This document shows positions 25,732 through 35,831 of a DNA stretch of 64,000 bases, piece after piece. The position numbers and the translations under genes are program-made. Origin of the DNA: Calditrichota bacterium. Its GTDB lineage: Bacteria; Calditrichota; Calditrichia; Calditrichales; Calditrichaceae. Below the pieces are notes generated by a model that did not search any database, had not been told where the DNA came from, and saw only the letters and a list, made by a program, of their open reading frames with translations. Location: assembly GCA_024278755.1 (NCBI GenBank), contig JAJRSO010000062.1, positions 1-64,000 of the forward strand, given 5' to 3'. Within the stretch, counting starts at the first letter, position 1. Every line of letters starts with the position of its first letter.

Positions 25732-25928
25732 ATATGGATAGGTCGTTAAAAAAACCTACTGTAAATTAACTCAGATGTTCACCGACAGAACGACCGACAG
25801 AAGTAAAAACGGAATATTCCTTCGAAAGATGAATATAGGGTTGCTATTTAGTCATTGTGTTTTGAAGTGTTGAGTGTATAAAAAACAGAATCGATTAAAA
25901 CTATTTGAAATTGCTGTTTTTTTCGGTC

Positions 25929-25967
25929 TGTCTGCCAATGACATAGCAGTAAGTCGCGGCTTTTTTT
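25929..25967 (+). repeat. intergenic repeat family D, copy 1
   Basis: The sequence GTCTGCCAATGACATAGCAG, continuing to TAAGTCGCGGCTTTTTTT, closely resembles 49926-49964 (TTTGCCAACGGCATGGCGGT and so on). It is in the 350-bp gene-free gap between the peptide gene terminator and the parvulin gene; nothing else is seen in that gap. Confidence 0.6.
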
Positions 25968-26023
25968 ACTGCACCATTTGATACAGAGTCTTTTTAGTTA
26001 ACTGTTTTCAGGCATGGGATATT

Positions 26024-26299
26024 TTATCTTTGTCCTGTCTTTTTAATAATGTGCCAGCCAAATTTTGTGCGTACCAAACCGCTGATGCGGCCGTTGGACA
26101 TCTTTTTAACCGCCTGTTCGAATTCCCGTACCATCTGTCCTTCGCCAAACCATCCTAAATCGCCTCCTTTGCTTTTACTGGGACAGGTCGAAAACTCTTT
26201 GGCAAGTCCATTAAAATTTTTCCCCGATTTTAACTGTTTTAATATATGATTCGCAAGCGTGCGATCTTTTACTAAAATGTGACTGGCGCGCCATTCCAT
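26024..26299 (-). CDS. parvulin-type peptidyl-prolyl isomerase
   Basis: A single PpiC/parvulin domain of 91 residues that catalyses cis-trans isomerisation of prolyl bonds. It opens with EWRASHILVKD (active-site His), continues with FNGLAKEFSTCPS and the GGDLGWFGEGQMVREFE motif, and ends with the FGWHIIKK strand. There is no signal peptide or chaperone arm, so it resembles small cytoplasmic PpiC. It stands alone, with 240 bp to the next, divergent gene. Confidence 0.92.
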   Translation of the reverse strand: MEWRASHILVKDRTLANHILKQLKSGKNFNGLAKEFSTCPSKSKGGDLGWFGEGQMVREFEQAVKKMSNGRISGLVRTKFGWHIIKKTGQR

Positions 26300-26545
26300 A
26301 GAGTATCCTTTCGTTTAAAACAATCAAATTTAATATTAACAAGTTGCAGAATGCAAACATTTCATTTCCATATTTTCATCCGGGAGAAATAGGAAATATT
26401 TTCCGCTATTTTAAAATCCGGCTTTGCGCACATTTGTATGGAATTAGCTTAACTCTCTTATTTATAACAGGATGTAGAAAGTATATGTTTTTGGCATATT
26501 ATTTGAATTATTGAGTGCAACAGGGTAAGGAAACCAGGAGGAATT

Positions 26546-26758
26546 ATGGAACAGTATATCGATTATTCAGTTATCAGTGATACGCCGGCTATGTTAGGTA
26601 TGGTTTATATTTGTGCCTGGTGTAACCGCGTAAAAGAACCCGGCGCCGATCCGCGAAAACCAAACTCATGGAAAATAGTAGAGCGGCAGGGAAGTTTGGA
26701 TTCCCGGATATTTTTTAGCCATGGTATTTGTCCTGTTTGTAAAGCCGGTGTGGCCTAA
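26546..26758 (+). CDS. small CxxC...CxxC zinc-binding protein
   Basis: A 70-residue protein with two Cys pairs, ICAWCNRVK near 23-31 and HGICPVCKA near the C-terminus. The wording, ICxWCxRVK...W...FSHGICPxC, matches a small zinc module usually found at the C-terminus of response regulators or PAS-containing sensors. Here it is free-standing and preceded by CCAGGAGGAATT. The gap upstream (26300-26545) shows no gene. Its role is not known. Confidence 0.7.
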   Translation: MEQYIDYSVISDTPAMLGMVYICAWCNRVKEPGADPRKPNSWKIVERQGSLDSRIFFSHGICPVCKAGVA

Positions 26759-26880
26759 TGCCCGGCACACGCGTTTATTCTCCCGCAAAAAAAAATATAT
26801 TTTAATTGCACTCCCTTCTTTTCTTGATTATTCTTTATCACGGTAAACCGATTGTCAAATATTTTATAAAGGAGAACAAA

Positions 26881-27177
26881 ATGGCCGTGTTTGTATTGCT
26901 TACCAAATTATCTCCCTCAAGTATCGGCGGCGCTGAAACCCGTGAAAATATTGGACGTGAATGGTTTGATACGGTTAAAAAAAAATGTCCGGAAGTGACC
27001 TGGCTGGAGCACTATGCCTTACTTGGCGCGTATGATTTTATGGATATCTACGAAGCGCCAAATGAAGAAACGGCCGCAAAGGTCTCGATGATCACAATGC
27101 GTAAAGGCGCCGTTACAGCCGAGAGTATGCCCGCTATTCCTTATAAAAAATATCTGGAAATCATAAAAAAACTCTAA
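26881..27177 (+). CDS. GYD-domain protein
   Basis: A 98-residue protein with the GYD-domain pattern: MAVFVLLTKLSPSS, the central LLGAYDFMDIYEAPNEETAAKV (the GxYD motif that names the family), and the closing AIPYKKYLEII. The fold resembles ferredoxin-like dimeric alpha-beta barrel proteins; function is unknown. ATG at 26881 has a strong AAAGGAG site and fits the family's length better than an in-frame start at 26806. The following 285 bp hold nothing recognised. Confidence 0.82.
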   Translation: MAVFVLLTKLSPSSIGGAETRENIGREWFDTVKKKCPEVTWLEHYALLGAYDFMDIYEAPNEETAAKVSMITMRKGAVTAESMPAIPYKKYLEIIKKL

Positions 27178-27462
27178 AGCCGCAGCGCCATTCGGACGTA
27201 ACATAGTCTAAATCGGTTCCATTACAATTGATGCCGGTTTTTATTATTTCGTGTTTTAATTGCGGTGATGGAATCGTTTTGTTTTAAACAGTTCAAACGG
27301 ACATAATTCAGATGTTTGCAAATTATTCCTAAACCACTATTTTTTAATCATTCAGCCTTGTAATTAATTCCAAAATTATTAAATTAAAAAGCCATTGAAA
27401 GAGTTTAATAAATTTTTTTGTTTTATCAGTTGATATAATATTTTTTCGAGAGAAACTCTCAT

Positions 27463-28269
27463 ATGTTATCCTGCGATTTAATTCGTGAGAAGTCGGGTGC
27501 AACTATTTTTGGCAACAATGTTTTTTGCCTGATGGAAGTCGACTCGACCAATACATTTGTATTAAATATGGCCCGTTCCGGCGCGCCTGAAGGAACTCTG
27601 GCCGTTGCCGATTTTCAGCATTCCGGTCGGGGAAAAAGGGGACGGCAATGGTTTGCTCCCCGCGGAGAAAATCTCACCTTCAGCCTTTTGCTGCGTCCGC
27701 TGGTTAATATCGAATATGTTCAAAAAATTACACTCGCTGCAGCCGTTACTCTGGCCAATACAATTGAAGAGTTTTTTAGGCAAAAGGGCTGGGACTTACC
27801 GCCCATCGAACTTAAATGGCCCAATGATTTACTGGTCGACGGAAAAAAACTAAGCGGTATATTAACGGAATCTATTTTAAAGGATAAAGAGGTTTCTGCC
27901 CTTGCCGTGGGCATCGGCATTAATTTAAATACGGAAATCAGGCAGTTCCCGCAGGAACTGCAAAACAATGTCTGCTCATTAACCGATTTTGTGGGCCAAC
28001 GGATCATTCCCGAAGAACTCTTGGCGCTATTCCTGCGCAGATTTGAACAGGATTATGAAATATGGGAACGCAACGCTTACCGCGATGTGGTTACTCAGTG
28101 GAAAAATAGATGCCGTCAGTTTGGGAAAAAGATAAATGTAATAACCGCAGACGGAGAGCGGGAGGCTCTTTTTCAGGATGTGAATGATGACGGATATCTG
28201 TTATTTAAAACAGCCGATGGGAAAACCGAACGTTTAATAAGTGGTGAAATAAATGCTCTTAGCGATTGA
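27463..28269 (+). CDS. birA: biotin-[acetyl-CoA-carboxylase] ligase
   Basis: A 268-residue enzyme that activates biotin with ATP and attaches it to the carboxyl carrier protein, here probably the accB product at 44416. The biotin/ATP loop GRGKRGRQWFAPRGENL near 55-71 is intact; KWPNDLLVDGKKLSGILTE carries the catalytic Lys, and the C-terminal SH3-like domain follows. There is no N-terminal winged-helix domain, so this is a ligase only and not the biotin repressor. Its stop overlaps the coaX start by 17 bp. Confidence 0.95.
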   Translation: MLSCDLIREKSGATIFGNNVFCLMEVDSTNTFVLNMARSGAPEGTLAVADFQHSGRGKRGRQWFAPRGENLTFSLLLRPLVNIEYVQKITLAAAVTLANTIEEFFRQKGWDLPPIELKWPNDLLVDGKKLSGILTESILKDKEVSALAVGIGINLNTEIRQFPQELQNNVCSLTDFVGQRIIPEELLALFLRRFEQDYEIWERNAYRDVVTQWKNRCRQFGKKINVITADGEREALFQDVNDDGYLLFKTADGKTERLISGEINALSD

Positions 28270-29020
28270 TATTGGAAACACGCATACCGTTGCCGGTTTA
28301 TTTGAAAACGGGGCATTGAAAAGCCATTGGCGTATCTCCTCTACACTGGCACGTACGGAAGATGAAATTGCCGCGCTGCTCAGCTATTTTTTTCTGAACG
28401 AGAATACGGATGTTTCTGATTTGAGAGGGGTGGCCATCTCTTCGGTCGTACCCGATTTAACATTTGTATACGAACTCATGTGTAGCCGCTATTTTAAAAT
28501 TAAACCGCTAATAATCGGCGCCGAATCCAAACTGGATATGCAAATTAAATATGCCGATCCCTCTCTCGTTGGCGCCGACCGACTATGTAACGCCGTGGCC
28601 GGAAAAGAACAATATGGAACACCGCTTGTAGTTATTGACTTCGGAACCGCCACAACATTTGATTGTATCGATCAAAACGGAGATTATCTTGGCGGTATCA
28701 TTTCACCCGGAGTTAATACGTCCATCGACGCTCTGCATAAACATGCGGCCAGGCTTCCTAAAGTGTCTATGGATTTTCCGATGGAGCTGATTGGACGCAC
28801 AACTTCCGACAGTATTAAAAGCGGTATCTTTTTTGGAACGGTTTTTATGGTGGACGGGATGATTGAAAAACTAAAAACCGTACTTGGCGATAATACAAAG
28901 ATTGCGGCTACCGGTGGTTTGGCTCTGAAAATAGCCGGCCGGACAGAAAGGATCGAATATGTCGATTTAGACCTGAGTTTAAAAGGAATCGCCTCTATCT
29001 ATTCAAAAAATGTAAGCTAA
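28253..29020 (+). CDS. coaX: type III pantothenate kinase
   Basis: A 255-residue ASKHA-fold kinase for the first step of coenzyme A synthesis. LLAIDIGNTHTVAGLF (phosphate 1 loop), DFGTATTFDCI (phosphate 2 loop) and ATGGLALKI (adenosine) are all visible, with GADRLCNAVAGKE in between. It commonly sits beside birA, as here, and the start codon lies within the birA coding end, suggesting coupled translation. The histidine kinase gene follows by 30 bp. Confidence 0.95.
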   Translation: MLLAIDIGNTHTVAGLFENGALKSHWRISSTLARTEDEIAALLSYFFLNENTDVSDLRGVAISSVVPDLTFVYELMCSRYFKIKPLIIGAESKLDMQIKYADPSLVGADRLCNAVAGKEQYGTPLVVIDFGTATTFDCIDQNGDYLGGIISPGVNTSIDALHKHAARLPKVSMDFPMELIGRTTSDSIKSGIFFGTVFMVDGMIEKLKTVLGDNTKIAATGGLALKIAGRTERIEYVDLDLSLKGIASIYSKNVS

Positions 29021-29049
29021 CGGATCTGCTAAACCGATGGAACCAAAAC

Positions 29050-32000
29050 ATGCTTTATAAAGAAAAAATTCTGCTCCTGCACCGAAACTCCCTACTACAG
29101 GAACGTATTGCCTCGTACCTGCGTGAAAACGGCTATGCCGTGATTATGGCCAACAATGTGGATAATACGTTTAGCCTACTCGAAAGTATGAAGCCTGATT
29201 TAATTTTATGGGGTGAAACTCTAACGGCACATTCCAAAGAAGTGTTACGTAAAATTAAAAAAAGCAGACGGGGCAGGGTTATCCCCATTATCGCTTTAAT
29301 TCCGGATATGGAATTGTTTGATCGGATTGAAATTGAAAAGTCCGGCATAAGTGATATTTTGGATTCGGCTCCGAATTTTACAGAACTAAAAGTTAAAATC
29401 CGGTTTCATCTTATAAACAGAAAAAAAATTAAACTCTACCAAACCGAAATACTGCATCTGTCCGATATGTCGAAATTGCAGTACAATTTAATTCGCGTGC
29501 ACGATGTTAACCGGCTTTGCGAACTGGTTAACGATTTTATCTTTAACGCCTATAAACCCGATACGCTGATCACGGTGGTGTTTAACAAAAAAACAGGTGG
29601 TTTTGATTATAGTGGAATTTTTACTTCCGAACCTCCTTTGTCGGATACGCATGCAACCCTATTTGATTTGCCCATCTGGAAAAAATACTTTCTGGCAAAT
29701 CCGAAATTGGAAGCCGAACAAATTATTGACAATTATATTCTGGAATTTTTTGCAACTGTCAATTTGGGTTCCGATGTCTATTATCAGTTCCCGCTGCGGG
29801 CATCCAACCACCAGATCGGCTTTATTATTACCGGTTATCGCGGCAGCGTGGCCATGCGAAAAAAAGACTTTGACGAACTGATAACGTTAGCGCAGTCTTT
29901 GGCCTTTAGAGTGGTTAATAACCGACGGTTGATTACCAAAACATCAAAAGAATCGGAAGCAACATCCGAAATACACCAGTTTTTTAAACGGCTTAATGAA
30001 GATGAAATTACCAATTATTTAAGTTTACAGCTACTTAGCCATTTTAAAGCCGATACCTGTATCTATTTTAATTTTAATGAAGGTTTTAAATTCCTTTACC
30101 CTCAATATTGTTATAAAAAAGGTCAGGAACAAAATCTGTTTGAAAACGAAAAGCCGCCCGTATTAATGCTGACGGAATTTCCTGCATTTGAACAGTTTCG
30201 GGAGAGTAAACGGCCCAGCGCATATTTCAATTTAAATAAAACGCCGGCAGACGATTTATATAAAATGGCGTCTCTTGCCGGCGGAACTTACCAGTCTATT
30301 TTACTTTTTTCCGTTCAGATAGGAAACGAAGTAAAAGGATTTTTTATTGTTGCCAATGAATTAAGCCGCAAACTGTTTACCAGTCACGAAATCCATGAAG
30401 CAGAAAAGATTATCCATAAAGCGACCACCGTTCTTGTGGAAAGCCGGCTTGTAAAACAGGCTCAAAAAAATATCAAACAACTGGAACGGGTGTTTGAACT
30501 GGGCAAAGAGCTGACCCTCGATTTTGAAGTGGACGATCTGCTACAAAAAATTGCCGGAGCCCTGCGCCGTACTCTGGGCTGGAATAACGTTATTCTTGAT
30601 AAAAGAAACACCGTTTCTCGGGAATATGAAAATGTGTGTGTGCTCGGTTTAAAACCCGGTGATTATGAAAAACTGCGCCGGCAGTTTTCAGACCGCCTTT
30701 TTTCCGGTTTCCGGGAAAATTGTTTTACCATCAGTCAATCCTATTTTTGTGACCATGAATCGCTGGATGAACCGGTAAATGAACTGACCCAAAATCTCTT
30801 TTTAGCATCCATTGGCAAGGAGTGGGATGATCGCGACTGGCTAATCGTTCCTATCTTAAGCAAAGGTAAAGAGCTGGGCTATTTTGCTCTGAACGATCCG
30901 GTGGAACGTGTGCGTCCTTCCGTAGATAAGGTGCGCAGCATCGAGTATTTTGCCAACCAGGCGGCGGTTGCGCTGGAAAATGCCGGTTTGTACGAATTTT
31001 TAAAATCATCGGAAGAAAAATACCGCTTACTGGCAGAAACAATGACCATGGGGCTGGTGACCTGCGATTTCAGCGGTAAAATTGTATATGTGAATAAAAG
31101 CCTTGTGTAGATGCTGAAATATACCGACTGGAAGAGTTTGTTGGGGCAAAACCTGTACGATTTATGCTCGTTTAAAACCCGGGGCGAGGTTGAAAAATAT
31201 CTTGTTGAAATTTCCAAACAAAAAAAGACCGGCAAAGAAGAAAGCGGCGAAAGTACCGAAGGTGTGGAAATCGAATTGCTGGCCAATGACAACCACCACA
31301 TTCCCTTTAAACTCTATGTCAGTTCGCACACCGATTCTGCGACGGAAGGTGGATTTATCGGCGTATTGGCCGATCTGCGTCCCCAGCGAAAACTCGAGCG
31401 AATGCGTACCGACTTCAACTCGATGGTTGTGCATGATTTACGCTCGCCGCTGAACATCATTCAGGGGTACATCGATATTGTCCGTAGCCAGGTGGTGGGA
31501 CAGATTTCCGAAGAACAGGGCGACCTGTTGCAAATTGCCAAAGACAATGTGGATAAGGTGCTAAAGCTCGTAGACAATTTTATGATTGCTTCCAAAATTG
31601 AGAGCGGAAAATTCGATATGTCCATGGAAATCAATTCCATCAATGCGCTGATTGAGGCGGTATACGAACATAATCTTGTCCTGGCGCAAAAAAAAGATAT
31701 TCAAATGTCTCTGCATCTGGATCACAGTATTTCGCTTCAGCAATTCGATAAACTACGTATCGAGCAGGTGCTGACCAATTATCTGAGCAATGCCTTAAAG
31801 TTTACGGAAAGAGGCGGGAAGATAACGATTACCAGTAAACTGGTAAAGGGTGTAAATAAACTGACCGGCGAAGATACGATGTCGGTACATGTGGCGGTTC
31901 AGGATACGGGGGTCGGCATTAATTACGAAGAGCAAAATATGGTTTTTAATAAATACGAACAGACCGAAGCCGGAAAAGACGCCGCATTAAAAGGGACCGG

Positions 32001-32124
32001 GTTAGGGCTGGCTATTTGTAAAGAAATTATTTCCATGCACAACGGCGAAGTTTGGGTGGAAAGCGAACCGGGGCAGGGAAGTACCTTTTATTTTAGCCTG
32101 CCGATTACACAAATCCGTATTTAA
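29050..32124 (+). pseudogene. GAF/PAS sensor histidine kinase with in-frame TAG
   Basis: One frame runs from 29050 to 32124 apart from a TAG at 31108-31110 (codon 687). N-terminal receiver-like domain (about 1-120) lacks the phospho-Asp: PDLILWGET appears where a DxxM segment is expected. GAF-like regions follow (about 150-290 and 490-655), then a PAS domain split by the stop (KIVYVNKSLV * MLKYTDWKSLLG). After it lie HisKA with VVHDLRSPLN, N box NYLSNALKFT, DTGVGI and GTGLGLAICKEI. The ATG following the stop lets a 337-residue kinase be translated on its own. The stop may be a real mutation, a sequencing error or, less likely, readthrough. Confidence 0.85.
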
Positions 32125-32126
32125 TT

Positions 32127-34757
32127 ATGGCCGGCGCAAAAGCAAAAACTACCCCGTTGATGGATCAGTACCTGAGCATCAAAGCAGACTACAAAGATGT
32201 TTTGTTGCTTTACCGCATGGGCGATTTCTATGAAACCTTTTACGACGACGCCAAACTCCTTTCTAAAACCATCGGTATCGCGCTCACTAAACGAGCGCAT
32301 GGAAAGTCTGCCGATGTGCCGCTGGCCGGATTTCCCCACCATGCCCTCGATACCTATCTGCCAAAACTCTTAAATGCCGGGTTGCGAATTGCCATATGCG
32401 AGCAGGTGGAAGACCCGAAGCTGGCCAAAGGCATTGTTAAAAGAGAAGTGGTGGAAATCGCCTCGCCGGGTGCGACGCTTTCTGAGAAAATTTTAGACAG
32501 CCGGTCACATAATTTTTTAATTGCGCTCGATATCCGTGATGGCGTATGCGGAATGGCTGCCGCCGATGTTTCTACCGGTAGTTTTCAGACTTCCGAGTTC
32601 GACCCCCAAAATCTGTTGGAATATTTACAGCGCTATCAGCCTAAAGAAATTCTGATCGCAAAAAAAAAATACGAATTCCTGACAAATTTAATTCGCCAGC
32701 AAGTGAACGCGGTTGTGACAAAACGGGAAGATTGGATATTTAACCGGGAGTACACCTATGAACTGCTTACCTCTCACTTTAATACCCGTTCATTAAAAGG
32801 ATTTGGCTGCGAAGAGCTGGACGCCGGAATAACAGCGGCTGGCGTCCTTATTCATTATCTGCAGGAAAACTATAAGACCCGGTTGGAACATTTTGTACAA
32901 CTGCAGGTTAGCAATCTTTCCAATTATATGATATTGGACGAAAGTACCCGGCGCAATCTGGAAATAGCACACACTATTTCCGGGCTTCAGGGCGGCCATA
33001 CCTTGCTTACCGTTTTGGATTACACGTTAACGCCCATGGGCGCCCGGTTGTTTAAACAATGGCTGCAGCAGCCGTTGATTCGTAAAAAGGAAATTACACG
33101 GCGTTTGGATATCGTAACGGCCTTAGTGACACACCGGGAAATAAAGCAGGAAATCGCCGGACAGCTAAAAGCTATTTTTGATATGGAACGTTTGCTGGGA
33201 CGTATTGTAACCGGCCGGGCAAACGGCAGGGATATGCTTAATTTAAGGCTGTCGCTCGATGTGATTCCGCCATTGCAAAAAACTATAAAAGACAGCGCTT
33301 TAACGCCGTTGCAGCAAAGCTTTAAAAAATTTGATCCTCTCACGTCACTAACGCGTTTCATATCAAAAACAATTGTGGAAAATCCTCCGCTAACCATTCA
33401 GGAAGGCGGATTGATTCGGTCCGGTTACAATAGTGAACTGGATGAGCTGCGGGAAATTTCGGAATACGGAAAAGACTGGCTTTTAAACTATCAGGAAAAA
33501 GAACGCGGCCGAACCGGAATTACTTCGTTAAAAGTTAGCTATAATAAAGTCTTTGGATACTATCTCGAAGTGAGCAATGTGCACAAAGAAAAAGTGCCCG
33601 AAAATTATATTCGCAAGCAAACGCTGGTTAATGCCGAACGCTACATTACCCCGGACCTAAAAGAATGGGAAGAAAAAATTTTAGGCGCTGAGGATAAAAT
33701 AAAAGAACTGGAATACAGGATTTTTCAGGAAGTCCGCGAAGAAGTCGGCCGTTTTATTGTGCCCATTCAGGAAAACAGCCGGAAAATTGCCGAGCTGGAT
33801 TGCTATGTAAGCCTTGCCGAGGCCGCTCTGCTTAATAATTATGTCTGCCCGAAAATAAGCGGTGGGGAAGCGCTAAAAATTAAGGGCGGACGCCATCCCG
33901 TAGTGGAAAAAAATCTGGCGCACGGGCAGGATTTTATTGCCAACGATACTTACATGGATACAAAGAAGGAGCAAATTTGGATCATAACCGGCCCCAATAT
34001 GTCCGGTAAATCCACCTTTTTGCGTCAGACAGGGCTGATTGTGCTAATGGCCCAAATCGGTTCTTTTGTTCCTGCGGAAGAAGCCGAAATCGGAATCGTT
34101 GACCGGATTTTTACACGGGTGGGCGCCTCGGATAATTTAGCCATGGGAGAGAGTACCTTTCTTGTGGAAATGAATGAGACCGCCAATATTTTGAACAACG
34201 CCACTTCCCGCAGTTTGATTCTGCTGGATGAAATCGGTCGGGGAACAAGCACATTCGATGGCCTGTCTATCGCCTGGGCAGTGGCGGAATTTATTCATAA
34301 TGAAGACCGTCTGCATTCCAAAACCCTGTTTGCCACCCACTATCATGAACTTACGGAACTGGCTCTTTTATATCCGCGCATAAAAAATTATAATGTAGCC
34401 GTCGAAGAATGGGAAGACCAGGTTGTCTTTTTACGTAAAATAGTTCCCGGAGGCACCGATAATTCTTACGGAATCTATGTCGCAGAAATGGCCGGATTGC
34501 CGCAGCCGCTCATTGAACGAGCCCGGGAAATTCTAAATAATCTCGAAAGCAATGAGCTAAAACCGCATTCGCGTAAACCGCGCCTTGCCGCCCGCCGCTC
34601 CGGCCGAAATGTGGACCGCAATCAGTTAAGTTTGTTTACCGATAATGAGACAAAAAGAGTTAAAGAAGCCCTGGAACGAGTTGATGTAAATGCGATGACG
34701 CCGCTTGCCGCTCTGCAAAAATTAGATGAATTAAAAAAAATGCTCTCGCATAAATGA
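32127..34757 (+). CDS. mutS: DNA mismatch repair protein MutS
   Basis: A full-length 876-residue MutS1. The mismatch-binding Phe-X-Glu is at the N-terminus in GDFYETFYDDA. The ATPase has Walker A GPNMSGKST, Walker B LILLDEIGRGTSTFDG, and FATHYHEL. The C-terminal dimerisation region ends in a coil. The start ATG is 2 bp after the kinase stop. No mutL is in the window. Neighbours are a kinase and HU, so the operon context is not informative. Confidence 0.97.
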   Translation: MAGAKAKTTPLMDQYLSIKADYKDVLLLYRMGDFYETFYDDAKLLSKTIGIALTKRAHGKSADVPLAGFPHHALDTYLPKLLNAGLRIAICEQVEDPKLAKGIVKREVVEIASPGATLSEKILDSRSHNFLIALDIRDGVCGMAAADVSTGSFQTSEFDPQNLLEYLQRYQPKEILIAKKKYEFLTNLIRQQVNAVVTKREDWIFNREYTYELLTSHFNTRSLKGFGCEELDAGITAAGVLIHYLQENYKTRLEHFVQLQVSNLSNYMILDESTRRNLEIAHTISGLQGGHTLLTVLDYTLTPMGARLFKQWLQQPLIRKKEITRRLDIVTALVTHREIKQEIAGQLKAIFDMERLLGRIVTGRANGRDMLNLRLSLDVIPPLQKTIKDSALTPLQQSFKKFDPLTSLTRFISKTIVENPPLTIQEGGLIRSGYNSELDELREISEYGKDWLLNYQEKERGRTGITSLKVSYNKVFGYYLEVSNVHKEKVPENYIRKQTLVNAERYITPDLKEWEEKILGAEDKIKELEYRIFQEVREEVGRFIVPIQENSRKIAELDCYVSLAEAALLNNYVCPKISGGEALKIKGGRHPVVEKNLAHGQDFIANDTYMDTKKEQIWIITGPNMSGKSTFLRQTGLIVLMAQIGSFVPAEEAEIGIVDRIFTRVGASDNLAMGESTFLVEMNETANILNNATSRSLILLDEIGRGTSTFDGLSIAWAVAEFIHNEDRLHSKTLFATHYHELTELALLYPRIKNYNVAVEEWEDQVVFLRKIVPGGTDNSYGIYVAEMAGLPQPLIERAREILNNLESNELKPHSRKPRLAARRSGRNVDRNQLSLFTDNETKRVKEALERVDVNAMTPLAALQKLDELKKMLSHK

Positions 34758-34942
34758 AAAAAGCATAAAAAATAGTAAAGTTCAATTAATGTCCGTCGAA
34801 TACCTGAATCACGCTTTTATCAGAGCTAAGTTCAATAAAATTTGATGATTATTAATTTTTATCTTGATTCGGCGGTGTTTTAGTTTTATCTTTAATAATA
34901 ATAACAAATTAAGGCATATCGTCGTCCATAGGAGGAAGGCAA

Positions 34943-35251
34943 ATGAAAACGGTGACGAAAAAGGATGTTGCCAAGAGAACGGCTCAGGAACTCGGTGAAA
35001 AAATTTACACTGCAGAAAAATTTGTGGATCGTATTTTTATTGTCCTGCGTGAAATTTTGAGCGAAGCGGATCCCGAAGTGCGCATTGAGATTAGAGATTT
35101 TGGCGTGTTTGAAGTTAAAAAAACCAAACCCAAGCCAAAGGCTCGTAATCCGAGAACCGGTGAAATTATATATGTGCCTGCCCGCCGAAAAACCCATTTT
35201 AAAGCCGGAAAGATTTTAAAAGATGTTTTAAAGGAACCTCTTTCCGAATAA
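34943..35251 (+). CDS. HU/IHF family DNA-binding protein
   Basis: A 102-residue nucleoid protein. It opens with KTVTKKDVAKRTAQELG and carries the DNA-binding arm signature FGVFEVKKTKPKPKARNPRTG (the GF...R.ARxGRNPxTG pattern) with a proline-based arm tip. It is slightly longer than the 90-residue norm at the C-terminus (KAGKILKDVLKEPLSE). CATAGGAGGAAGG provides the ribosome site. A terminator follows at 35265, so the gene forms a single-gene unit with its own promoter after mutS. Confidence 0.93.
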   Translation: MKTVTKKDVAKRTAQELGEKIYTAEKFVDRIFIVLREILSEADPEVRIEIRDFGVFEVKKTKPKPKARNPRTGEIIYVPARRKTHFKAGKILKDVLKEPLSE

Positions 35252-35264
35252 TTCCTGCAATGCA

Positions 35265-35296
35265 GCCGTTCTCCGTTTTTCGAGAGCGGCTTTTTT
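35265..35296 (+). terminator. rho-independent terminator after the HU gene
   Basis: 9-bp stem GCCGTTCTC/GAGAGCGGC (one G-T pair) with an 8-nt loop and six T residues, starting 14 bp after the stop codon. Confidence 0.93.
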
Positions 35297-35396
35297 ATTC
35301 CGTTTTTCAATAAAGTTTTTTGTAATTTGCCTGCCTTTAATTCTTCTGTTAATTTACGGCCGTTACAAATTAAACAAAGGAATAAATAAACGCTTT

Positions 35397-35819
35397 ATGG
35401 TAGCAAAAATTATTGCACTGGATATTGGTGAAAAACGGATCGGTACCGCCGTGAGCGATGCGCTTGGGATGCTTGCCCACCCGTTAAAAACCATAGTCTG
35501 GAAAGGATACAACCGTTTTGTAGAAGAGCTTAAAGAACTTATTGCCGAGCAGGAAGCCGCTGCCCTCGTAATTGGTATGCCTTACACATTAAAAGGCACG
35601 GCGTCTAAAAAAACGGAAGAGGTTCAAAAACTGGCAGAGCAACTCCGTGCGTCTCTTAATCTGGAAATTATTGAAGAAGATGAGCGTTTAACAACTAAAA
35701 TGGCAGAAAATGCCCTGCATGCCGTGGGGAAAAAACCAAGCAGACAGCGGGAAAAAATTGATCAGATTGCGGCCGTATATATTTTACAATCATATTTGGA
35801 CCGCACACACAGAATATAA
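35397..35819 (+). CDS. ruvX: RuvX/YqgF Holliday junction resolvase-like
   Basis: A 140-residue RNase H-fold protein of the YqgF/RuvX family, involved in pre-16S rRNA 5' end maturation and described as a putative Holliday junction resolvase. ALDIGEKRIGTAVSD at the N-terminus, LVIGMPYTLKGTASKKTEEV in the middle and DERLTTKMAE near the C-terminus carry the conserved acidic residues. It starts the aromatic-synthesis run; the DAHP synthase begins 12 bp downstream. Confidence 0.93.
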   Translation: MVAKIIALDIGEKRIGTAVSDALGMLAHPLKTIVWKGYNRFVEELKELIAEQEAAALVIGMPYTLKGTASKKTEEVQKLAEQLRASLNLEIIEEDERLTTKMAENALHAVGKKPSRQREKIDQIAAVYILQSYLDRTHRI

Positions 35820-35831
35820 GGAGTAGATCGT

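Noticed and set aside
9659-31110. Stop codon reassignment to explain the two in-frame stops
   Set aside because: TAA, TAG and TGA all end clearly complete genes elsewhere in the window (for example 5659, 36863 and 61878), so a general reassignment does not fit.
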